DNA of 64,000 nt from Pantanalinema rosaneae (lineage in GTDB: Bacteria; Cyanobacteriota; Cyanobacteriia; Leptolyngbyales; Leptolyngbyaceae). The notes under the pieces are model-generated. The model was given only the letters and a program-made list of their open reading frames with translations. It was not told the origin of the DNA and did no database searches. Shown one piece after another: positions 17,256-26,554 of this stretch. The stretch lies in NCBI RefSeq assembly GCF_050753385.1, contig NZ_JBLZFZ010000012.1:62001-126000 (forward strand), read 5' to 3'. How positions within the stretch are numbered: the stretch's first letter is position 1; the number at the start of each line of letters is the position of its first letter. Both the position numbers and the translations under genes were made by a program.

Positions 17256-17771
17256 CTAGTGAAATACGGAGACATCAAAGCCAGGAGATGTCACTGTAAA
17301 GGTTTTGCCCTGATAGCTGTAGGTGACGATCGCCTGAATGGTTTGATGATGACTAAACCCCTGTTCGTTTGTTAGCCGCAATCCAGATTCTTGAATTTGC
17401 AAACCACCCAGTTCTACCTGCCCAACCGCTTTTTCCATCAAGACCGGCTGACCAGATAAGGAGGTGATTTTGACACTGGCGATCGTCAACGCTACAGGCT
17501 GCTGACTCAAATTCTCCATCCGTAACCGCACCACCGCATTCCCAACAGGATAGTGACCTCTTGATCCGGGTGGTGGAGTTCTGCCTTCATAGGCTTCTAG
17601 GACGCTGACCGTTAAGGTTAAAGGTAAATTTTTTGGGGGTTGACTTTGATTGGTTAATTGTGGTGACATAGCTTGGGAATGTAAAAGAGTGAACCTGTGA
17701 GAAAAGCAATGTGCTGGAAGTAGTGAAATTAATACTGTCAGAGGCACAATGGGCAGCATAGAAGCAGACAT
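17256..17771 (-). CDS. Hypothetical exported protein
   Basis: This is a 171-residue protein of unknown function. Starting at the ATG at 17771 it has a good signal peptide (SMLPIVPLTVLISLLPAHC). The mature part looks like a single immunoglobulin-like beta sandwich (LTLTVSVLEAYEG, VVRLRMENLSQQPVALTI, QTIQAIVTYSYQGKTF), suggestive of an extracellular adhesion or binding domain. A longer TTG start at 17837 would place 22 extra residues before the signal peptide and is less likely. It is on the strand of the calpain-like protease and lies 97 bases downstream of it. Confidence 0.6.
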   Translation of the reverse strand: MSASMLPIVPLTVLISLLPAHCFSHRFTLLHSQAMSPQLTNQSQPPKNLPLTLTVSVLEAYEGRTPPPGSRGHYPVGNAVVRLRMENLSQQPVALTIASVKITSLSGQPVLMEKAVGQVELGGLQIQESGLRLTNEQGFSHHQTIQAIVTYSYQGKTFTVTSPGFDVSVFH

Positions 17772-17868
17772 AAACAGATCACAAATGACAGTAATGGATC
17801 GCTGTAGTTTGTGGAGGATGCTGTTGCCCTCCGACAAACCACAGCTAACGATAGCTAACGATGGATAG

Positions 17869-19659
17869 TTACGCGATCGCTATCCCACTAAACTGACTAC
17901 GGAAACTCTCGAACGATAGATCAATGAAGCCATCATAGGCATCCCCATTCGCAGCACGACCATCAACTCCCCAAGGATTTCGCACCACGACTCGCTGCTG
18001 CCCACTGCTATTCACATATACATTAGTGACAGAATAAGCATGGCTACGAACAATATCTTGAGTATTGACAGTTAGGCTACTGGCGGCAACTGCCTGGTTG
18101 TTGTTGAACGCTGTCTGGAGTTGGCTGAAGGAGAGTTGTGTGGTACTGGTATAGTTAGCAGTACGACCCGTCACGATCGGCAATAGATTGATAATATAGT
18201 CACCATTGCCAATCTCATTGTAACCAGGTCGTCCACTACGCCACTCTTGCCATTGAGCATAGGCACGCTCTGCTAATGCTGCCCATAATACGTTGCCATT
18301 GGTTCGAGCTCCTAATAATTGAGTCCCATTGTAATAGGCTAGACGTTGATCCACCGTTTGGTACTGGGCACCCCCGCTAGAGAAGAAGCGAATGGTATAT
18401 GTGCCATCACCGTTGTTGGTGATCATATTGTTGATCACGTTACTAATGGCGTTGCCAGCATCGTTGGATTGTCGTCCAAAGGTTGCCCCTAAGGCTGCCA
18501 GGAAGGTGCAATCACCTAATTGCCCTTGATCAATGTCGCCGATTTGAGCGCGTCCAGAGCTACCATATAAACTGCCTTGGACTGAGACAAAGTTCAGGTT
18601 AAATATCGTTGTACTTCCATTGTCCTCCCGTCTAGCAAACTGAGCGGTCGGGGTATAGGTGCCCCGGAACCAGCGACCAACAAGGGTTGAATCAAATTGG
18701 CTGGCACTCATGTTCGTTGATGCACCATTGGCAACCTGATCGGATAACCAGCGTACCGGATCAAGCATGGTAAAGCGGCTGCTATTGCTAACGATCGTGC
18801 GTAAATCTAAGACTTCGTTGCTGTCAATGATTGAGCCATCTTGGATGTTGCTGAAAATCGCTAACATATCATTACGGCTCAAGTTGCCATCAGCCGCCAG
18901 ACTGCGAGTTAAACTGACTAGCTGAGCATCGCGCAGATTCTGGCTATACCAATCAGTAATGGGACTGACTACGGCGGTAGCAGAAAGCCCCAGGTTGTAG
19001 TTAGTGTTGCCACTGAATTGATAGACGCGAATGTAATACGTGCCAGCATCTAATGTCCGGGCGATCGAGTCGGCGCTTGTTCCCCCATTGACTGAACTGG
19101 CAATCAGCGTACCGACACTGTTCAACAACTGAACATCGGCATCTGCGGATAACCCATTCAACAGCAGATTGAAGTTACTCCGACCACTGAGGCTGAAGCG
19201 ATAATAGTCATTGGTATCGCCTGTCCCCACCCAGTCGCTATAGGTTGATGTGGTTGAACCAACGCTAATAGAACGGGCACTACTCAGGGCATTGCCAGCA
19301 TAATCAGGGGGGAGAACGGGAGCGGCAGAAACCCCCAAGTTATAGTTTGTGCTACCACTGTAAGGGTAGACGCGAATGTAATACGTGCCAGCATCCAATG
19401 TCCGGGCGATCGAGTCTACAGTTGTTCCTCCATTAACTGAACTGGCAATAACTGCGCCTGTGCCATTTAATAGAGCAACATCAGCATCTGCGGATAGCCC
19501 ACTCAAGGTGAGGTTAAAACTGCTGCGACCACTTAGACTGAAGCGATAGTAGTCATTAGTGTCTAATGACCCAACATAATCGGTAAAGGTTTGAATACTG
19601 CTACTCAGAGTGACATTTCTAGCTGTAACTAAAGAATTTCCGGCAAGATCAGTAGGCAT
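17869..19659 (-). CDS. Calpain-like cysteine protease with two PPC domains
   Basis: This is a 596-residue protein. Residues 5-110 and 115-225 are tandem pre-peptidase C-terminal (PPC) beta domains, nearly identical over DSIARTLDAGTYYIRVY. A linker region with an EF-hand-like helical look follows. Residues 340-596 form a C2 (calpain) peptidase domain. The triad is visible: Cys384 in QGQLGDCTFLAAL, His540 in SHAYSVTNV, and Asn561 in VRNPWGVDG. It lacks a classical signal peptide. PPC domains usually belong to secreted proteins, so export by type I or another leaderless route is possible (inference). Bacterial calpain homologues are uncommon and their substrates mostly unknown. It is preceded by a 700-base spacer. 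Confidence 0.9.
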   Translation of the reverse strand: MPTDLAGNSLVTARNVTLSSSIQTFTDYVGSLDTNDYYRFSLSGRSSFNLTLSGLSADADVALLNGTGAVIASSVNGGTTVDSIARTLDAGTYYIRVYPYSGSTNYNLGVSAAPVLPPDYAGNALSSARSISVGSTTSTYSDWVGTGDTNDYYRFSLSGRSNFNLLLNGLSADADVQLLNSVGTLIASSVNGGTSADSIARTLDAGTYYIRVYQFSGNTNYNLGLSATAVVSPITDWYSQNLRDAQLVSLTRSLAADGNLSRNDMLAIFSNIQDGSIIDSNEVLDLRTIVSNSSRFTMLDPVRWLSDQVANGASTNMSASQFDSTLVGRWFRGTYTPTAQFARREDNGSTTIFNLNFVSVQGSLYGSSGRAQIGDIDQGQLGDCTFLAALGATFGRQSNDAGNAISNVINNMITNNGDGTYTIRFFSSGGAQYQTVDQRLAYYNGTQLLGARTNGNVLWAALAERAYAQWQEWRSGRPGYNEIGNGDYIINLLPIVTGRTANYTSTTQLSFSQLQTAFNNNQAVAASSLTVNTQDIVRSHAYSVTNVYVNSSGQQRVVVRNPWGVDGRAANGDAYDGFIDLSFESFRSQFSGIAIA

Positions 19660-20359
19660 AAAGGTTCCAGAGAGGTGAATAGTGACATGGCAAGCCGAAG
19701 GGAAGAGAAAGGTAGCCTACATCCCCTTGGGCTGCGCCTAATTGACGAAAGCATTGATTTAGTGAAAAGCTTGACTTGACAGTCTTTTGCTTATCATCCG
19801 TTCTGTATCGGTCACGAACAAAAGCCTCAGCAATGTTGACACAATTACTGCAAGCTGTTTTTACAGGAACCGTCTCATTGTTGAGCTCAATTAAGCTGCT
19901 ACATACGACGTTGGTTTACCCAAAGCCTAGAGCGGAATACGCCCCTCAGCGATGTCTTGATAATGAGTATGGCTAACTTGATCTGAGATGGCTATCAGTG
20001 GGTACTGAGAAGCTTGAACTAAAGATATAAGGAAGCTTTAAGGAGATAGCAGTAGGTTCACGATCGCGCTGTGTAGCTAACTCACAACGTTCCAAGTGTG
20101 ATTATGGAGTGCTTGAAAGTCAGAAATTGTTGATTGACTACCGGGTAATGTATATATTTCTTCAGCAAGAATGCCTGATCCAGGTATGAGCGCAGCAATT
20201 TTAGGGCTTGCCATAGCCATCCCCCATATCCGTAATTATCTCGGTTAGGAGAGAATTAAGTATAGAGATCTGCGATTTTTAGCTGGTTACTTGCTTAATA
20301 TGTTCTATTTAGGTCACAAATAATTAATTATTTCTTCATCAAAGAATGAGCGTCCTAAC
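19660..20359. other. 700-base intergenic region upstream of the calpain-like gene
   Basis: This is the longest gap in the window, AT-rich relative to the genes. It lies 5' of the calpain-like gene and 3' of the amidotransferase gene. I see no RNA gene and no convincing palindrome. A plus-strand frame at 19776-19976 has no ribosome-binding site or recognisable protein and was not called. It may hold a long 5' leader or decayed coding sequence. Confidence 0.5.
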
Positions 20360-21136
20360 TTATGCTAACAAGATGCGATCGACGAACTTGGCGATCAGTT
20401 GATTGGCAATGGGGGTGTCTTGCAAGCTGTTGAGGATGCCATCTAAAACATCGCGATTGTCTAAATAGCGATCGTGATAGCGGGTGATCCGGGCGGAAAG
20501 ATCTTTTGCATCAAGTTCGGGATGAAACTGAAAACTGTAAAATGGTCGGTCTGCCATTTTGAAGGCATGGTAGGGACAGCGATCGGAATAGGCGAGTAAA
20601 ATCGCTCCTTCCGGTAAAGAAACGGCACGTTCTTTGTGACCGGAGACTGCCCAAAACCCATTGGGGACATCATGAAATAACTGATCTGTAGCGGCAGCCT
20701 CGGTTAACCAGAGTGGATAGGTGCCCATCTCCATATTGTCTTTGTCTAAAATCACTTTGCCACCTAAGGCTTCTACGGCCGCTTGAAACCCAAAACAGGA
20801 CGCGAAAACTGGGATACTTTTCTGTAAACAATAAGCCAGGAGTTGTTTAGCCGATTCCACAAATAAATAGATCTCTGGCTGAATCACTGAGGCATCACTG
20901 GAGCCGCCGACAAATAGCGCATCATACCCATGAATCCAGTCAGGAGCGAAGTTGGGAGTTTTGAACACATTTAGAACCGTAAATTGTTCTGGTTCTAGAT
21001 CGCTATAACGAACAAATTCATCAAACTCTTCTAACCGGGTGACTTCATCATCCCGAATTTGCATCAGTAGAATTCGGAGTTGGGAACGGTGGCTTGCCAT
21101 AAGGGAGCGATCGCCTGACGTGAGTTGTAGCACCAT
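20360..21136 (-). CDS. Class I glutamine amidotransferase-like protein
   Basis: This is a 258-residue stand-alone GATase1 protein of the GMP-synthase-like kind. The nucleophile elbow is FASCFGFQAAVEALGG (Cys near 120), and the His-Glu pair is in FQFHPELDAKD near 205. A conserved ALFVGGSSDAS precedes the catalytic Cys. No synthetase domain is fused, so it is either a hydrolase of gamma-glutamyl compounds or a partner of an unlinked synthetase. The ATG at 21136 begins MVLQLTSG; a second ATG at 21100 (MASHRSQLRILL) starts closer to the family core and could be the true start. Confidence 0.85.
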   Translation of the reverse strand: MVLQLTSGDRSLMASHRSQLRILLMQIRDDEVTRLEEFDEFVRYSDLEPEQFTVLNVFKTPNFAPDWIHGYDALFVGGSSDASVIQPEIYLFVESAKQLLAYCLQKSIPVFASCFGFQAAVEALGGKVILDKDNMEMGTYPLWLTEAAATDQLFHDVPNGFWAVSGHKERAVSLPEGAILLAYSDRCPYHAFKMADRPFYSFQFHPELDAKDLSARITRYHDRYLDNRDVLDGILNSLQDTPIANQLIAKFVDRILLA

Positions 21137-21368
21137 CTATGATGATAGCGATCAGACTGCTTGCTAACTCAGTTTGATTGTCAGCAAACCGTAGCCAAAA
21201 ATTATACATCCAGAGAATATATTGACGGGCTCTTCTGGCATTCTGGGTCAGAGGGAGCATTGAGGTGATGCGTCATCGGGGGCATCCTGCTGCTACAGTA
21301 GCCAATAGCCCTATCGCGAAGGAGTGAAGCCCCACTGTATGGGAGTCCGTTCTACCTCAAGTGAGGCA

Positions 21369-22694
21369 ATGATTGCTACCTGTGAGCAAGTGCTTGGAAC
21401 TGCCAATGTTTGCCCTGCTGACCAACTGACGGCAACCTGGAAAGCCGCGATCGCCCGTGCCTTGACCCCTGATCAAGCGATCGCTGGTCTGGTATTGCCA
21501 ACCACGCAGGCAGAACTGGCGGCGATCGTCACCACAGCACATCAACACCAGTGGCGGATTTTGCCCTGTGGAGCGGGGAGTAAATTGGACTGGGGTGGCT
21601 TAGTGGGAGCATCACAGCCTGGTGAATCACCCATGATTGCGATTAGCACCGATCGCATGAATCGCGTGATTGATCATGCGGTGGGCGATCTGACCGTGAC
21701 CGTAGAGGCAGGGATGAAGTTTGCTGACTTGCAAGCCCTGTTGGCACAGGCGGGTCAGTTTTTGGCGATCGATCCGGCGTTTCCTGACCAGGCGACGATC
21801 GGCGGCATTGTCGCCACGGCAGACACCGGCTCCCTGCGGCACCGTTATGCCAGTGTGAGAGATATGTTGCTGGGTATCTCCTGGGTACGGGCAGATGGTC
21901 AACTGGCAAAGGCGGGCGGACGGGTGGTGAAGAATGTGGCTGGCTATGACCTGATGAAATTATTCACAGGTTCCTATGGCACGTTGGGGGTGATTAGCCA
22001 GGTAACCTTTCGGGTTTATCCCTTACCTGAAGCCTCACAAACGGTGGTGTTGAGTGGAACGGCGGATGCGATCGCCCAAGCTACCCAAACCTTGCTCAGT
22101 TCTGCATTGACCCCGATTAGTTGTGATCTGATCGCGGGAAGGGTGGTTCAGGAGTTACAGATTGCAGGGGAAATCGGTCTATTGGTCAGGTTCCAGGGGT
22201 TGCGATCGAGTGTGCTGCAACAGGTGGAACGGGTGATTGAGGTTGGTCAGACATTGAACTTGCACCATGCTACCGCCGTAGAAACAAGCGAACAGGATCT
22301 ATGGCGACAATTGCGAGAACAAATGACGATCGCCAGCCGCGAGCAGGCAATTACTTGCAAAATAGGAGTACGTGCCTCTGACGCGGTGATGTGCTTGAAG
22401 CAACTACCTGGGTTAGGAATGTCTACCTGGTCAGTTCAGATTCATGCCGCCAGTGGTCTGGGACGTTTAGTGATTGCTGATCCGGCTTTGCCAACGAATA
22501 CATTGTTAAAGATTCGTACCCTCTGCCAAATCAAAAGTGGCTTTCTCTCGATCCTGCAAGCTCCGACTGCCGTTAAACAGCAGGTGGAGGTGTGGGGATA
22601 TGCCGGAAACGCCCTGGAGATGATGCAGCGAATTAAGCAGCAATTTGACCCGCATACGTTGCTCAGTCCCCACCGATTTGTGGGGGGAATTTAA
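21369..22694 (+). CDS. glcE: Glycolate dehydrogenase FAD-binding subunit GlcE
   Basis: This is a 441-residue subunit of the glycolate dehydrogenase that oxidises photorespiratory glycolate to glyoxylate. The FAD-binding type 4 fold is shown by LPCGAGSKLDWGGL, then DLTVTVEAGMKFADLQALL, ATIGGIVATADTGSLRHRYAS, and GGRVVKNVAGYDLMKLFTGS. The ATG at 21369 matches the usual family N-terminus; in-frame GTG (21324) and ATG (21339) starts exist upstream, and an AAGGAG at 21318-21323 might serve the latter. glcF follows after 3 bases, so the two are cotranscribed. The glcD partner is not in the window. Confidence 0.92.
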   Translation: MIATCEQVLGTANVCPADQLTATWKAAIARALTPDQAIAGLVLPTTQAELAAIVTTAHQHQWRILPCGAGSKLDWGGLVGASQPGESPMIAISTDRMNRVIDHAVGDLTVTVEAGMKFADLQALLAQAGQFLAIDPAFPDQATIGGIVATADTGSLRHRYASVRDMLLGISWVRADGQLAKAGGRVVKNVAGYDLMKLFTGSYGTLGVISQVTFRVYPLPEASQTVVLSGTADAIAQATQTLLSSALTPISCDLIAGRVVQELQIAGEIGLLVRFQGLRSSVLQQVERVIEVGQTLNLHHATAVETSEQDLWRQLREQMTIASREQAITCKIGVRASDAVMCLKQLPGLGMSTWSVQIHAASGLGRLVIADPALPTNTLLKIRTLCQIKSGFLSILQAPTAVKQQVEVWGYAGNALEMMQRIKQQFDPHTLLSPHRFVGGI

Positions 22695-22697
22695 GTC

Positions 22698-24089
22698 ATG
22701 ACGACTCAGTTTGACCAGCCCGAAATCACTGCTACTGTCGGTTCTTTCACTGCGATCGATCCGAATCAAGCGTTGAACGAAACGGTATCTTTTGACGCTC
22801 ACCATCCTCCCGATCCCAAACTAATTGACACCTGTGTTCATTGTGGTTTTTGTTTATCGACCTGTCCCAGCTATCGGGTGATTGGTAAGGAAACCGATTC
22901 ACCCAGAGGGCGGATTTATTTGATGGATGGGGTGAATGAAGGTGAGATTCCGCTATCTGCGGCAACGGTGCAGCACTTTGATTCCTGTTTAGGCTGTCTC
23001 GCCTGTGTCACGACCTGTCCGTCGGGAGTGCAGTATGACAAGTTGATCGAAGCGACCCGGCAGCAAGTCGAACGCAATCATGCCCGATCGCTGCCTGAGA
23101 AACTGTTGCGACGGTTGATTTTTTCTACCTTTCCGTATCCCGATCGCCTGCGCTTATTACTGCGTCCCTTAGGGCTATATCAACGATCAGGGTTACAAAA
23201 GTTGGTGCGATCGTTAGGGATTTTGCCCCAACTCTCGCCGCAACTCGCGGCCATGGAATCGATGCTGCCACCGATTCCGCCCCAAGCCTTTCAAGACACT
23301 TTACCTGAAGTGATTCCAGCCGTTGGGACAAGGCGGTATCGCGTGGGATTACTCCTGGGCTGTGTGCAGCGTCTATTTAATCCGGAGGTCAACGAGGCTA
23401 CGGTACGAGTTTTAACGGCAAATGGCTGTGAGGTCGTGATTCCCAAGTCGCAGGGGTGTTGTGGAGCCTTAACGCATCATCAGGGGCAGGAGCCGCAATC
23501 GCAGGTATTAGCGCGACAGACGATCGCTAGCTTTGCTGATCAAAACATCGATTTTGTATTGATCAATGCCTCGGGTTGCGGGCATACCCTGAAAGAATAT
23601 GGCTCGATTTTGCACGACGACCCTAACTATCGTGAGTCGGCTCAAGCGTTTGCGGCTCAGGTGCGAGATGTGCAGGAATTTTTAGCAGATGTCGGTCTAA
23701 CTAGCAAACTGTCTCCTCTCCAGGAACAACCTTTGAGCATTGTGTATCAGGATGCTTGCCACATGTTGCATGGGCAGAAAATTAGTGTGCAACCGCGTCA
23801 ATTACTGAAACAAATTCCGGGTGTGCAACTGCGGGAACCTGTAGATGCCGCGTTATGTTGTGGCAGTGCCGGAGTCTACAACATTCTGCAACCGGATGTG
23901 GCAGCAGAACTGGGACGGCAAAAAGTGCAAAACCTGACGAATACAGGGGCTAGTGTGATTGCCTCTGCCAATATTGGCTGTTTTGTGCAAATTACGAAAC
24001 ACTTGCAACTCCAAGGAAAATCTGTACCCGTCCTCCATCCCATGCAATTGTTAGATTACTCTATGCGGGGAATTCGCCTCGATCGCTAG
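22698..24089 (+). CDS. glcF: Glycolate dehydrogenase iron-sulfur subunit GlcF
   Basis: This is a 463-residue electron-transfer subunit. Two [4Fe-4S] ferredoxin motifs are visible, CVHCGFCLSTCP near 46-57 and CLGCLACVTTCP near 97-108. Two cysteine-rich CCG domains follow: LLGCVQRLFNP with GCCGALTHHQ, and YQDACHMLHGQ with LCCGSAGVYN. This is the standard GlcF architecture. It starts 3 bases after the glcE stop. With GlcE and GlcD it passes electrons from glycolate to the quinone pool (family knowledge). It marks the left border of an AT-rich stretch. Confidence 0.94.
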   Translation: MTTQFDQPEITATVGSFTAIDPNQALNETVSFDAHHPPDPKLIDTCVHCGFCLSTCPSYRVIGKETDSPRGRIYLMDGVNEGEIPLSAATVQHFDSCLGCLACVTTCPSGVQYDKLIEATRQQVERNHARSLPEKLLRRLIFSTFPYPDRLRLLLRPLGLYQRSGLQKLVRSLGILPQLSPQLAAMESMLPPIPPQAFQDTLPEVIPAVGTRRYRVGLLLGCVQRLFNPEVNEATVRVLTANGCEVVIPKSQGCCGALTHHQGQEPQSQVLARQTIASFADQNIDFVLINASGCGHTLKEYGSILHDDPNYRESAQAFAAQVRDVQEFLADVGLTSKLSPLQEQPLSIVYQDACHMLHGQKISVQPRQLLKQIPGVQLREPVDAALCCGSAGVYNILQPDVAAELGRQKVQNLTNTGASVIASANIGCFVQITKHLQLQGKSVPVLHPMQLLDYSMRGIRLDR

Positions 24090-24420
24090 GCAGCCCTCGT
24101 GACCCGGAAACAGTTTAGATCTCAGGCTGGCTGTGGGATCGGCGTTACAGTCAGGTTTAAATTTTATATCTAAAGATTTATTTAAGCTTTCTGCGTAATT
24201 CTCTAATGACAATTATTATGCAGAAGACTATTGTTCTGATTTCCTCATTTTTGGATCTTATACCGACTTAAACGGTGACTGCTGCCTATCAAATTTCTGT
24301 CAGGGCGAACCGCCGTTTGTCCCTACCCAAGCTATCGCAATGAACGTTTAATTTGGTATCAGAAACGGAGTGCATTTTTACTGAGTTATTAAGGTGTAAG
24401 AATTTTCTGGCAGTCAGAGT
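24090..24420. other. 331-base AT-rich intergenic region with a small palindrome
   Basis: This spacer between glcF and the SLATT-like gene is AT-rich. The only element seen is GGGCGAAC (24303-24310) paired with GTTTGTCC (24315-24322) around CGCC, an 8-base stem with two G-U pairs. It looks like a decayed copy of the GGGCGAAC/GTTCGCCC intergenic palindrome common in cyanobacteria (from memory). Confidence 0.5.
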
Positions 24421-24966
24421 ATGACCAAAAATTATGATAGGAACTTCAAGGAGTTAATAGTTGATACAACAGCTAACCTTTCTGATCAATATCTCAGTCA
24501 ACTGTTGATCGAAATCTTTGGGCGGTATAATTATCACCTGGAAATTGCCAAGAAGAATCACAAGTTTTTTAGAAACTCAAACTATTTCTTTTCTTTCTTA
24601 ATTCCTACCTATTCTGCTTTTTTAACCTACGTGGTTAGCAATGATTTTATTAATTCAAAAGCAATTTTAGGGTTGCTGGGATTGTTTCTCACACTGCTAA
24701 CGATTGTTTCATCGATTTTGAAACCCTATGAACGATGTATTTCTGCGGCAGATGCCTTGATTGTGTTAAGTGATTGGAAAACCGATCTGATTATTAATTT
24801 AGGTGCTATTGAGTCTGAACTAGATCAAGTTCAACGAAGTAAATCATTTTATGAGTTATTGCAGCGAAAAGACCAGGAAATTTCCAAAGTAGGAGAGGCA
24901 ATGATGGAAAATTTGATCCTTAAAGGGATTAGTGTGCAGGGCAGTGCCGATCGAGAGAAGAGTTGA
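24421..24966 (+). CDS. SLATT-like two-helix membrane protein
   Basis: This is a 181-residue protein. An N-terminal helical segment is followed by two transmembrane helices (FFSFLIPTYSAFLTYVVS near 59-76 and LGLLGLFLTLLTIVSSIL near 85-102). A cytoplasmic helical tail follows (YERCISAADALIVLSDWK and onward). This topology and the region around the second helix match the SLATT/DUF4231 superfamily, proposed as pore-forming effectors associated with nucleotide-second-messenger defence systems. No SMODS, SLOG or reverse-transcriptase partner is adjacent. Codon use is clearly AT-rich compared with flanking genes, suggesting horizontal acquisition. The assignment is from topology and residue pattern only. 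Confidence 0.6.
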   Translation: MTKNYDRNFKELIVDTTANLSDQYLSQLLIEIFGRYNYHLEIAKKNHKFFRNSNYFFSFLIPTYSAFLTYVVSNDFINSKAILGLLGLFLTLLTIVSSILKPYERCISAADALIVLSDWKTDLIINLGAIESELDQVQRSKSFYELLQRKDQEISKVGEAMMENLILKGISVQGSADREKS

Positions 24967-25078
24967 TCAAGGTAAAGTCCATGATTGACTAGTCAGGATA
25001 GTCGATTATCCCGATCGACTCCTGGCAGGCTAGATTTCTTTATCAACACTCTGTTTAGCTCCTTGAGAAAGGGTATTC

Positions 25079-25921
25079 ATGCTGAAAGAATCAAAGCGAT
25101 CGCTGCGGATTGGGTACAAGTATGCTAAGAACCTACTCCGGGGTTATCCTTTGTTTTATGCTCGGCAACAGACTTCCCATCATTCCCATCTTTACCCTTA
25201 TTTATGGGGTGAATCTATTACTGCAATCCCAGAACGGGGCAGTCCAGAAATTCGGAACAATCGCATTGCTAACCTCCAACTCGCTACGAGCAAAATTCAT
25301 CAATTGCAGCTTGACTCTGGACAAATCTTCAGCTTCTGTCATCGTGTGGGTGATCCAACGGTTCGGAATGGGTTTAAGGAAGGTCCTGTATTTGTGCGGG
25401 GGCAGGTACAAACTGGGGTAGGAGGAGGGTTGTGCTTAATTGCTACTAACTTGTTTCATTTATTTTTGACCTCCGGCTGTCAAATTTTGGAGCGGCATTG
25501 TCATAGTATTGATGCCTATGGCGTGAATCGTTTTTACCAACTGGGGCAGGATGCTGCGATCGCCTATGGCTATAAAGATTTAATCGTTCGGAATCATAGC
25601 GCCGTACCACTACAATTACGCTTGGAAGTATTGCCTGAACAAGGGCACGTTATTTCAAGTTTATGGGGGCAATCTCCTTATCCCTGGCAGGTTAAAGTGA
25701 GCTCGACTGTTTTACAGGAATTACCTTCCCCGTTGGCAAAAGGGGTGCCCGGCTGGATCGTGGCAACCCAGCGATACAGACGCGATCGCTCTACTAATTT
25801 AGCCGGAAAAACCGAATTAAAACCGATACCTGAAAAGTTAGCGTGGCAGCTTGATTACCATACCATTAGTGTTTATAAACCTTGTGACGATAACAATGCG
25901 GAAATTATCGTTGAAGAATAA
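25079..25921 (+). CDS. VanW-family protein
   Basis: This is a 280-residue protein whose central part carries the VanW signature: SGQIFSFCHRVGDPTVRNGFKEG, written here in two parts as SGQIFSFCHRVG and TVRNGFKEG, then GVGGGLCLIATNLFHL and HCHSIDAYG. VanW occurs in some vancomycin-resistance clusters, but its biochemical role is unknown and most homologues are unrelated to resistance. No signal peptide is evident; the N-terminus is basic. It lies 112 bases after the SLATT-like gene and 32 bases before a small membrane protein, in the AT-rich stretch. I infer nothing about resistance from it. Confidence 0.8.
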   Translation: MLKESKRSLRIGYKYAKNLLRGYPLFYARQQTSHHSHLYPYLWGESITAIPERGSPEIRNNRIANLQLATSKIHQLQLDSGQIFSFCHRVGDPTVRNGFKEGPVFVRGQVQTGVGGGLCLIATNLFHLFLTSGCQILERHCHSIDAYGVNRFYQLGQDAAIAYGYKDLIVRNHSAVPLQLRLEVLPEQGHVISSLWGQSPYPWQVKVSSTVLQELPSPLAKGVPGWIVATQRYRRDRSTNLAGKTELKPIPEKLAWQLDYHTISVYKPCDDNNAEIIVEE

Positions 25922-25953
25922 GTTCAGATGTTACACCTTTCGTCGCGATCGCT

Positions 25954-26205
25954 ATGCTAAAGCTGAGAAAGTTATACCCGATACTGCTTGGTGTGTTGTG
26001 TCTGTACCTATTCAGTTACGCCGTTGCTAGAGTGACTATTTTTCAAGCTGTAGAATACTATGCCGGGGCAGAAGGTAAGAGCAAGCCTCGACAAGATTAC
26101 ATTGCTAAGAAGGATCGTCCGGCGGGTGAAGGATGGGAATATCAGTTGTTTTTACCAGCGATTAAGGCTGAAGAAGGAATTATCAATTTCTTCCACAATC
26201 TTTGA
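25954..26205 (+). CDS. Small membrane-anchored hypothetical protein
   Basis: This is an 83-residue protein with one N-terminal transmembrane helix or uncleaved signal (YPILLGVLCLYLFSYAVARV) and a charged tail (about 30-83). It is not recognised. It starts 32 bases after the VanW-like gene and shares its AT-rich composition, so cotranscription is likely. The ATG at 25954 lacks an obvious Shine-Dalgarno. Confidence 0.5.
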   Translation: MLKLRKLYPILLGVLCLYLFSYAVARVTIFQAVEYYAGAEGKSKPRQDYIAKKDRPAGEGWEYQLFLPAIKAEEGIINFFHNL

Positions 26206-26554
26206 GTGATGCCTATGACTAAAGCCTATAGGAGCAGCCTAATCTGACTCTAGCTCATAGGAGCATTTGATATTTTTGCCTCACCAAAAAAGTACCCTTA
26301 TGGGTGATGACCCTGTGCTAATTCGTTGTCTAGATTAGGGCTGTTCCGCAGCAAGAGCGGTTTGCTCCCCTAGTTCTGAAAAAGGGTTAGGCAAGAGCAG
26401 AAAACGATACATCAGATCACAGGGTACTACCAAAATCATCAACTTTAATACTTAGAGCAATCGATTGGTTAAGCGCTTTGCAATGACTGAGGGAATACTG
26501 CATCACTCAGAAATCTTGGCATGTTTAGATAACGATTTGAACCTGAAGACAATC
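26206..26554. other. 349-base intergenic region before the RNase T2 gene
   Basis: This spacer contains the reversed GGGGAGCAAA element at 26351-26373 and otherwise no recognisable RNA or gene. A near-repeat of CTATAGGAGCA/CTCATAGGAGCA occurs at about 26226 and 26252. The in-frame TTG at 26465 and ATG at 26483 that would extend the next gene into this region have no ribosome-binding site. Confidence 0.45.
26351..26373. repeat. AGGGGAGCAAA element, copy 4 (reverse orientation)
   Basis: GCAAGAGCGG at 26351-26360 and TTTGCTCCCCTAG at 26361-26373 form an imperfect dyad. Read on the minus strand it is CTAGGGGAGCAAACCG, the same core as copies at 3357, 8971 and 40642. It is 180 bases upstream of the RNase T2 gene. 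Confidence 0.4.

Noticed and set aside
19776..19976. Plus-strand frame in the 700-base gap
   Set aside because: No ribosome-binding site, no hydrophobic or domain pattern that looks real.
24301..24326. GGGCGAAC/GTTTGTCC palindrome as a mobile element
   Set aside because: A single degenerate hairpin with no terminal repeats or target duplication; noted only as an intergenic palindrome.
25079..25921. Glycopeptide-resistance locus from VanW-like and VanY-like genes
   Set aside because: The two genes are 20 kb apart, no vanH/A/X or vanS/R is present, and both families are common in non-resistant bacteria.
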